This document shows positions 6,839 to 10,749 of a stretch of DNA of 10,749 nt, one piece after another; the first letter of the stretch is position 1; each line of letters begins with the position of its first letter. The translations under genes and the position numbers were made by a program. Origin of the DNA: Aquificota bacterium. GTDB lineage: Bacteria; Aquificota; Aquificia; Aquificales; Hydrogenothermaceae. The stretch is from NCBI GenBank assembly GCA_013153235.1, contig JAADEU010000124.1, forward strand, positions 1 to 10,749. The letters run 5' to 3'. Under the pieces are notes generated by a model, which worked only from the letters and a program-made list of their open reading frames with translations, had not been told where the DNA came from and did not search any database.

Positions 6839-7822
6839 ATGGAAAAGGTTATTCCTGCTGTTGAAAGGCTGAAAAGGGAAGAAGGTGAGATACTCCTTGT
6901 AACCCATCACAACCCTGATGGGGATGGGATAGGCAGTATGCTTGCCCTGTACAGATTTTTAAAGAAAAAAGGGAAAAATGTCAGAATGGCGATGAAGGAC
7001 GACACACCACATATATACGACTTTCTGCCTGACGTGGACAAAATAGAAAAACTCCCGATAAACCACCAGTTCAGCCTTGCCGTAATACTTGATGCCGCCG
7101 GTATGTACAGGGCTGATGCACCAGTTTATGCAAAAGAACATCTCAGAATAGACCACCACATAGGGGGTGTGTTTGAGAGCATAAACGACTACGTTGACCC
7201 GTACGCAGCATCAACAACAGTCGTTGTTGGAAGGATACTGAAGGCATGGGATGAGGAATGTATTGATAAAGAGATTGCCACCTGCCTGTACACAGGACTG
7301 CTTACAGACACAGGCTCTTTCAAACACAACAACGTCAATGAAGAGGCCTTTGAGTTTGCAAAGTACCTGACATCAAAAGGTGTAGACCCTTCAAGGGTAG
7401 CATCCATGGTTTTTGAGAGGAACAGACCTGCTGTTATTCACCTTCTAAACAGAGTTCTTGGAACCCTCCAGATGGACTACGAAGGAAGGATGGCCTCCCT
7501 TGTTGTCAGGAGGGAATTCCTCCAGTCAACAGGGGCTCTGGAAGAAGACACAGAGGGCTTTGTCAATTTTGCACGGAGTATTGAGGGGGTTGAAGTGGCC
7601 TTTATTATGATACAGAAAGAGGACCTGAAAACGTGGAGGGTTTCCCTCAGGGGTAAAGGAAGAATCAACGTACAGATAATTGCAAAAAAATTCGGTGGCG
7701 GTGGACATAGGGATGCAGCTGGATGCAGAATAGAAGGAGATGAGGATACTGTCAGGAATAAACTTATACAGACAATAAAAGAGGAAATCCAGAAACAGAC
7801 AGGGGAGAAAATTACCGTTTAG
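6839..7822 (+). CDS. nrnA: DHH/DHHA1 phosphoesterase, NrnA-type oligoribonuclease / PAP phosphatase
   Basis: A 327-residue protein of the bifunctional NrnA family, which degrades very short RNA (and DNA) oligonucleotides and dephosphorylates pAp to AMP. Manganese-site motifs are in order: H23-H24 and NPDGDG (25-30), D85 (LDAAG), the DHH triad D105-H106-H107, and D157 in TGLLTDTGS. The DHHA1 half ends with the substrate-binding GGGGH (286-290). ATG 6839 is chosen because the homologous domain begins there. An in-frame reading upstream to 6740 merely runs through nth. GAGGG (6827-6831) gives a 7-base spacing; AAAGGAG directly abuts the ATG. Its last 11 bases overlap the end of atpZ on the other strand. 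NrnA usually compensates for the lack of Orn; whether Orn is absent here cannot be seen. Confidence 0.9.
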   Translation: MEKVIPAVERLKREEGEILLVTHHNPDGDGIGSMLALYRFLKKKGKNVRMAMKDDTPHIYDFLPDVDKIEKLPINHQFSLAVILDAAGMYRADAPVYAKEHLRIDHHIGGVFESINDYVDPYAASTTVVVGRILKAWDEECIDKEIATCLYTGLLTDTGSFKHNNVNEEAFEFAKYLTSKGVDPSRVASMVFERNRPAVIHLLNRVLGTLQMDYEGRMASLVVRREFLQSTGALEEDTEGFVNFARSIEGVEVAFIMIQKEDLKTWRVSLRGKGRINVQIIAKKFGGGGHRDAAGCRIEGDEDTVRNKLIQTIKEEIQKQTGEKITV

Positions 7823-8069
7823 ACTCCCCGTTTTTATCTTCCTGTGAAACTACGTATTTCTGAACATCCTTGTACATGTTTCTGAAACCGGCAGCAATGC
7901 CAAAGAAAAAGAAAATAATCGTAAGCCAGGGGGAGGTACCGAAGTATTTATCAAGGAAATACCCAAGCAAAACCCCTACAACAACCCCTGAAACAAGATG
8001 AAGACCGATTGTTCCTATGGACAGGTACTGGATAAATCCTCTTTTTTCCTTTTTATCTTCCTTTTTCAT
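7812..8069 (-). CDS. atpZ: AtpZ/AtpI-type F0F1-ATP synthase accessory membrane protein
   Basis: An 85-residue protein with a basic head, two membrane helices (about 16-38 and 46-62) and a charged tail. The stretch GYFLDKYFGTSPWLTIIFF (36-54) and the later G-F-R-N-M-Y match the AtpZ/AtpI family, small proteins usually found at the head of ATP synthase operons and linked to c-ring assembly or Mg2+ transport. No ATP synthase gene lies nearby: it is the last gene after dapB, overlapping dapB's stop by four bases (ATGA), so translation is probably coupled. Its stop reaches 11 bases into the 3' end of the converging nrnA gene. The family call rests on the helix-loop-helix pattern and is good; the exact role is not. 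Confidence 0.82.
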   Translation of the reverse strand: MKKEDKKEKRGFIQYLSIGTIGLHLVSGVVVGVLLGYFLDKYFGTSPWLTIIFFFFGIAAGFRNMYKDVQKYVVSQEDKNGESKR

Positions 8070-8872
8070 TTAAGACCGAGAACATCCATCATATCGTACA
8101 GTCCTGCAGGTCTATCCTTAACCCATTTTGCAGCCTCAACGGCACCTTTGGCAAAGATATCCCTTGAGCCTGCCCTGTGGGTAAGTTCTATCCTTTCACC
8201 AAGACCCGCAAATATAACTGTATGCTCACCTACAACATCCCCTCCTCTGAGGGCAAAAACTGCTATCTCATCCGAAGGTCTACCTTCCTCGTAAATTCCT
8301 TCCCTTCCGTAAACAACCTTCTGTATGCCTGTTTCCTTTTTGAGAATATCAACAAGCTTTACCGCTGTTCCTGAAGGGGCGTCCTTTTTATACCTGTGGT
8401 GCATCTCAACGACTTCTATATCGTACCCCTTGTCCTTCAGTGCCCTTGCTGCCTCCTGTACCAGTTTGAAGAGGAGATTAACACCTATACTCATATTCGG
8501 GGCAAGAACGATGGGAATATCCTTTGAGAGCTCTTTTATCTCGTTTATCTGGTCTTCAGAGAAACCGGTCGTCCCTATGACCATGGCTTTTTTATTTTTA
8601 TCGGCAGCAGCCAGCCTGACGTGGGCGAGTACAGCCTCTGTGTTCCCTGCAAAATCTATTATTACATCTGCCCTGTCTATAACCTTTGCAAGGTCAGAAA
8701 CAACAGGGGCATCTATATCCTCTCCTATTATTTCCCCTACATTATCGTGGAAGTGTACACAGTCGGGACTCTCCACACCACCGGCAATCTCAACATCAGG
8801 GTCCTGATACGCAATCTGGGCTATTTTTCTGCCCATTCTACCCATTATTCCGGATATCACTACCTTTACCAT
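8066..8872 (-). CDS. dapB: 4-hydroxy-tetrahydrodipicolinate reductase
   Basis: A 268-residue cytosolic enzyme that reduces the dihydrodipicolinate precursor with NAD(P)H in the diaminopimelate/lysine pathway, feeding both protein synthesis and peptidoglycan. The N-terminal Rossmann motif GIMGRMG (8-14) is intact. The catalytic segment EMHHRYKKDAPSGTA (156-170) has the family His (H158) and Lys (K162) and the substrate-binding D-A-P-S-G-T. GTTG (100-103) also belongs to the conserved nucleotide-binding side. Length is normal. The ATG (8872-8870) overlaps the stop of the preceding small gene by one base, and atpZ overlaps its end, so it sits mid-operon with two proteins unrelated to lysine synthesis. 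Confidence 0.96.
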   Translation of the reverse strand: MVKVVISGIMGRMGRKIAQIAYQDPDVEIAGGVESPDCVHFHDNVGEIIGEDIDAPVVSDLAKVIDRADVIIDFAGNTEAVLAHVRLAAADKNKKAMVIGTTGFSEDQINEIKELSKDIPIVLAPNMSIGVNLLFKLVQEAARALKDKGYDIEVVEMHHRYKKDAPSGTAVKLVDILKKETGIQKVVYGREGIYEEGRPSDEIAVFALRGGDVVGEHTVIFAGLGERIELTHRAGSRDIFAKGAVEAAKWVKDRPAGLYDMMDVLGLK

Positions 8873-9132
8873 CAGTTATCCTTCTCCTCCTCTGGTGGGG
8901 TAAATACTGCTTCGGCAAGCTGGTTCAGTGCATCATCAACCTGGTCTGGCGGAACAACAAAGGGTGCGATGGCAACATCCACACCCTCAACGAAGATAAG
9001 TTTTTTAAGAAGCTCCCTGAGCTGTTCCAGCTCATCGGGAGTAACATCGGTTCTGAAAGCATCGCTTACATTTTTATCTGTTACAAAAAAGCCCACAAGG
9101 GCAAAAGGGTACGCTTTTTTCTCTTCGGACAT
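8872..9132 (-). CDS. Small conserved-looking protein of unknown function upstream of dapB
   Basis: An 86-residue soluble protein that I do not recognise. It has a short hydrophobic strand near the start (ALVGFFVTD, 11-19), an acidic amphipathic helix (TPDELEQLRELLKKLIF, 31-47), a hydrophobic strand (VDVAIAPFVV, 51-60), a second acidic helix (PPDQVDDALNQLAEAVF, 61-77) and an acidic tail. This strand-helix-strand-helix outline suggests a small alpha/beta fold. There are no cysteines or catalytic motifs. A strong ribosome binding site (AAGGAG, about 9143-9138) precedes the ATG, and the gene is tightly coupled on both sides: a one-base overlap with the tiny membrane-protein gene and a one-base overlap with dapB. 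That makes it a real gene rather than a chance frame. Confidence 0.8.
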   Translation of the reverse strand: MSEEKKAYPFALVGFFVTDKNVSDAFRTDVTPDELEQLRELLKKLIFVEGVDVAIAPFVVPPDQVDDALNQLAEAVFTPPEEEKDN

Positions 9133-9251
9133 TACTTCTCCTTGGTTCCCATCTTATACATGATTGTTCCCCAGAGAACCAACAGCATTGCCAGCATAAG
9201 GAAAAATAAAATAACCTCTGCCGGTGGGATTCCTCCGTATGTTGCCTCCAT
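9132..9251 (-). CDS. 39-residue single-helix membrane protein, function unknown
   Basis: A short reading frame from ATG 9251-9249 to TAA 9134-9132. The peptide starts MEATYGGIPPAE, has one clear membrane helix (VILFFLMLAMLLVLWGTIMY, 13-32) and ends with a basic tail (KMGTKEK). By the positive-inside rule the C-terminus would be cytoplasmic. Support for coding: a near-perfect ribosome binding site AGGAGGT (9266-9260) at 8 bases, a likely promoter just upstream, and TAATG coupling to the next gene. Small one-helix proteins of this kind often stabilise respiratory or transport complexes, but I see no residue pattern tying it to one. The longer frame that overlaps it from the nearby GTG is out of frame and less protein-like. 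Confidence 0.72.
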   Translation of the reverse strand: MEATYGGIPPAEVILFFLMLAMLLVLWGTIMYKMGTKEK

Positions 9252-9259
9252 GCCACTAT

Positions 9260-9266
9260 ACCTCCT
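9260..9266 (-). promoter_or_regulatory. Strong ribosome binding site of the 39-residue gene
   Basis: AGGAGGT on the minus strand, a full complement to the 16S anti-Shine-Dalgarno core, 8 bases before ATG 9251. A GTG lies 5 bases before that ATG but in a different frame and only 4 bases from the site. This is the strongest ribosome binding site I noticed in the window. Confidence 0.75.
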
Positions 9267-9273
9267 GATTTTA

Positions 9274-9303
9274 TTAATAAATTATACTAATGGTATTTAT
9301 TAA
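9274..9303. repeat. Perfect 9-bp inverted repeat (possible operator) between coaX and the dapB unit
   Basis: TTAATAAAT (9274-9282) and ATTTATTAA (9295-9303) are exact reverse complements separated by 12 bases. The dyad overlaps the predicted -10 box (9286-9281) of the leftward dapB unit, where a repressor would bind. It is not a normal terminator for coaX: in that direction the T-run (9308-9302) comes before the hairpin, not after. AT-rich arms can pair by chance, so function is uncertain. Confidence 0.45.
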
Positions 9304-9312
9304 AAAAAGCAA
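9281..9312 (-). promoter_or_regulatory. Likely promoter of the small-protein/dapB/atpZ unit
   Basis: On the minus strand a perfect TATAAT (9286-9281) lies 30 bases upstream of the first ATG. A -35 of TTGCTT (9312-9307) gives a 20-base spacer; GCTTTT (9310-9305) gives 18. The predicted start of transcription falls near 9274, leaving just enough room for the ribosome binding site. The element sits in the only gap (9252-9313) of the minus-strand run. Confidence 0.5.
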
Positions 9313-9313
9313 C

Positions 9314-10078
9314 TTAATAGCCCTGCAATTCCCTGAAAATCATATATATCCCCTCCATAGACAGATACCTGTCATAGATATGGGGAATTGACAGACCTTC
9401 ACACAGAACCTTTCCGCTTCCACCTGTTAACACAAGCTTATGCCTGTATCCTGCCTCCCTGTTTATCCTTTCAACCATCCCCTCAACAAGGGATATGTAG
9501 CCAAAGTATATACCGGACCTTATACTGTCTGCCGTCGTTTTTCCAACAACCGCCTTAACATTTTTCAGGTTTACAGATGGAAGTCTGGCTGTTTTTGAAA
9601 ACAGTGCAGATATACTGGCATCTATGCCGGGGAATATTGCCCCTCCTTCGTATTCTCCTTTTTCATTTACAACATCAAATGTTATTGCTGTCCCAAAGTC
9701 AACAACAATCGCCGGAAAACCGTACTTTCTGGACACGGCAAAGCTGTTAACAAGCCTGTCTATCCCGACCTCTTCAGGTCTGCTGTAGTTATTTTTAATG
9801 GGAACAGCCACATCCTTCCCTATAAAAAGGGGTTTTTCCCCTGTAAGCCTGAGAAAACCCTCGGCTATTCTATCTTCAACTATAGGAACAACAGAAGAAA
9901 TAAGACATCTGTCTATCTGTGGTCTGCCCTCAAGGGAAAAAATCTGGTTAAGGTCCAGAAACCAGTCATCTGAGGTTCTGGCATGGTCTGTTTTCAGCCT
10001 GTAAGAGGAGATTTTCTCTATATCATGGATAAATCCAATCTCAACGGTTGTATTACCTATGTCTATCCCGATTATCAT
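9314..10078 (-). CDS. coaX: Type III pantothenate kinase
   Basis: A 254-residue enzyme that phosphorylates pantothenate with ATP, the first step of coenzyme A synthesis. It belongs to the ASKHA (acetate/sugar kinase-actin) superfamily. The N-terminal phosphate loop reads IGIDIGNTT (3-11), with D6 a metal/phosphate residue. EVGIDRLVN (103-111) and VVDFGTAITFD (125-135) carry the conserved aspartates D107 and D127, GGAIFPGI (145-152) follows, and LTGGSG (217-222) lies in the second ATP-binding part. Type III enzymes usually need a monovalent cation such as K+. ATG 10078 is chosen over the adjacent TTG 10081 because AGGA (10089-10086) then has a 7-base spacing. It starts 3 bases after the amidase stop. 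Confidence 0.94.
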   Translation of the reverse strand: MIIGIDIGNTTVEIGFIHDIEKISSYRLKTDHARTSDDWFLDLNQIFSLEGRPQIDRCLISSVVPIVEDRIAEGFLRLTGEKPLFIGKDVAVPIKNNYSRPEEVGIDRLVNSFAVSRKYGFPAIVVDFGTAITFDVVNEKGEYEGGAIFPGIDASISALFSKTARLPSVNLKNVKAVVGKTTADSIRSGIYFGYISLVEGMVERINREAGYRHKLVLTGGSGKVLCEGLSIPHIYDRYLSMEGIYMIFRELQGY

Positions 10079-10081
10079 CAA

Positions 10082-10749
10082 CTATTCCTGATAGAAGTAA
10101 TCAACAATAGCATTATAAACGCTGTAGCTGAAACTTTCTATAAATTTCTCACTTTTCAGCAGTCTGGCATCGTACGGGTCTGTAAGATACAGTACCTCTA
10201 TAAGAACAGACGGGATACCCGGTGTCTTCAATACGGCAAAGTTTGCACTGTCAATATCCCTGAAGTCTGTAACGTCCTTCAGGTATTTCTTCAGGTACAT
10301 GGCGAAATTTCGTCCTTCTGTCATTGTTGTACTGATTGCAAGGTCCGCCACAATTCTGTTTACAAGGGGATTTGTGCTTACCCTTACATAATCTATAACG
10401 GCCTTGTTCTCCCTCTGCTCAACAAGTCTTGCAAGTTTCGAACGGGCACCCCGGAGGTTAAGGGTATATATGTATGTTCCTGATTCACTCCTTGAGAGTG
10501 AGGAGTTACAGTGGATACTGATAAACAGGTCTGCCTTTTTCTTAACGGCAAAAACAGTCCTGTCGTACAGTCTTACAAATCTATCCCTTTCCCTTGTCAG
10601 ATATACCTCAAAACGGGGGTCCTTCTGGAGAATCTGTTTAAGTTTTTTTGCTATTTTCAGGTTAACATCCTTTTCTCTCAATCCGTTGGCAATAGCCCCC
10701 GGGTCCTTTCCACCATGTCCCGGGTCAATTACTATTATCTTTTTCTCTT
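10082..10749 (-). CDS. N-acetylmuramoyl-L-alanine amidase, amidase_3 (AmiC-like), partial
   Basis: The reading frame is open to the right edge, so only the C-terminal 222 residues are seen; any signal peptide or AMIN domain lies outside. The visible part is a complete-looking amidase_3 catalytic domain, a periplasmic zinc enzyme cutting the bond between N-acetylmuramic acid and L-alanine. It shows the IVIDPGHGGKDPGA motif (zinc His; 10732-10691), GLREKDVNL with the zinc Glu, SIHCNSS with the third zinc ligand His (near 10511-10513), and PSVLIEVLYLTD with the catalytic Glu. The residue after SIH is Cys where I recall Ala in most relatives. A linker-like insert (about 10470-10340) between the third ligand and the C-terminal part could be the regulatory helix found in AmiB/AmiC-type enzymes. 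coaX follows directly. Confidence 0.9.
   Translation of the reverse strand, partial: EKKIIVIDPGHGGKDPGAIANGLREKDVNLKIAKKLKQILQKDPRFEVYLTRERDRFVRLYDRTVFAVKKKADLFISIHCNSSLSRSESGTYIYTLNLRGARSKLARLVEQRENKAVIDYVRVSTNPLVNRIVADLAISTTMTEGRNFAMYLKKYLKDVTDFRDIDSANFAVLKTPGIPSVLIEVLYLTDPYDARLLKSEKFIESFSYSVYNAIVDYFYQE

Noticed and set aside
8325..8807. 160-residue plus-strand frame antisense to dapB
   Set aside because: dapB has all family motifs; the antisense frame is Ser-rich, low in complexity and has no ribosome binding site or context, so it is a codon-bias shadow.
9074..9256. 60-residue minus-strand frame overlapping the 39-residue membrane protein
   Set aside because: Starts at a GTG only 4 bases from the ribosome binding site, is basic and Cys/Trp-rich, and overlaps the next gene out of frame. 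The ATG 9251 frame gives a coherent membrane helix and ends exactly at the next start.
9274..9303. Reading the dyad as a coaX terminator
   Set aside because: In the coaX direction the T-run precedes the hairpin, and on the plus strand it is followed by A residues, so neither orientation gives a hairpin plus U-tract.
9983..10483. 166-residue plus-strand frame antisense to the amidase and coaX
   Set aside because: It spans two well-supported genes on the other strand and has no recognisable domain.
1..10749. CRISPR array, insertion sequence, toxin-antitoxin pair or phage-defence genes
   Set aside because: I saw no regularly spaced repeats, transposase or integrase motifs, or defence-family domains; almost all bases are in housekeeping genes.

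Overview
The window looks like ordinary chromosome from a thermophilic bacterium, most likely a member of Aquificota (Aquificales/Hydrogenothermaceae type). The grounds are indirect. Proteins are compact and rich in Lys/Glu, Arg is mostly AGA/AGG, and Ile is often ATA. Genes are packed with overlaps of 1-4 bases. A free-standing 5'-3' exonuclease takes the place of a PolA-fused one, as I recall for Aquifex. Spot counts on four 60-base lines gave 38-53 % G+C. I saw no mobile element, tRNA, rRNA or CRISPR array.

Layout. At the left edge (1-74, minus) is the N-terminal start of a membrane protein, probably SecD, diverging from a long plus-strand run across a 90-base gap. The run has nine genes (165-7822): a QOR-like zinc-binding dehydrogenase, a znuCB-like metal ABC transporter (ATPase and permease), rsmE, hemB, a coiled-coil M23/LytM peptidase, a 5'-3' exonuclease, nth and nrnA. 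Most neighbours touch or overlap. The only notable gap, before hemB, holds a perfect TATAAT. On the minus strand, a partial amidase_3 cell-wall amidase (entering from the right edge) and coaX form one unit. A second unit follows from a likely promoter at 9281-9312: a 39-residue single-TM protein, an 86-residue unknown protein, dapB and atpZ. The two strands meet tail to tail with an 11-base overlap of nrnA and atpZ.

How the genes fit together. The left half of the plus unit has a metal theme: a zinc/manganese importer lies beside a HemB with the three-Cys zinc site, an M23 zinc peptidase and a dehydrogenase with a structural zinc loop. The right half is nucleic-acid processing: flap/5' nuclease, endonuclease III, and an oligonucleotide/PAP phosphoesterase. 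The minus strand covers wall remodelling, CoA synthesis, the lysine/diaminopimelate pathway and an ATP-synthase accessory protein.

No wholly new multi-gene system is evident. The best leads are: a beta-clamp-binding-like QKSLF tail on the free-standing exonuclease, encoded in DNA that also encodes the start of nth; the hidden 39-residue membrane protein with a very strong ribosome binding site; a perfect 9-bp dyad over its promoter; and a Cys/His tail on the metal-transporter ATPase.
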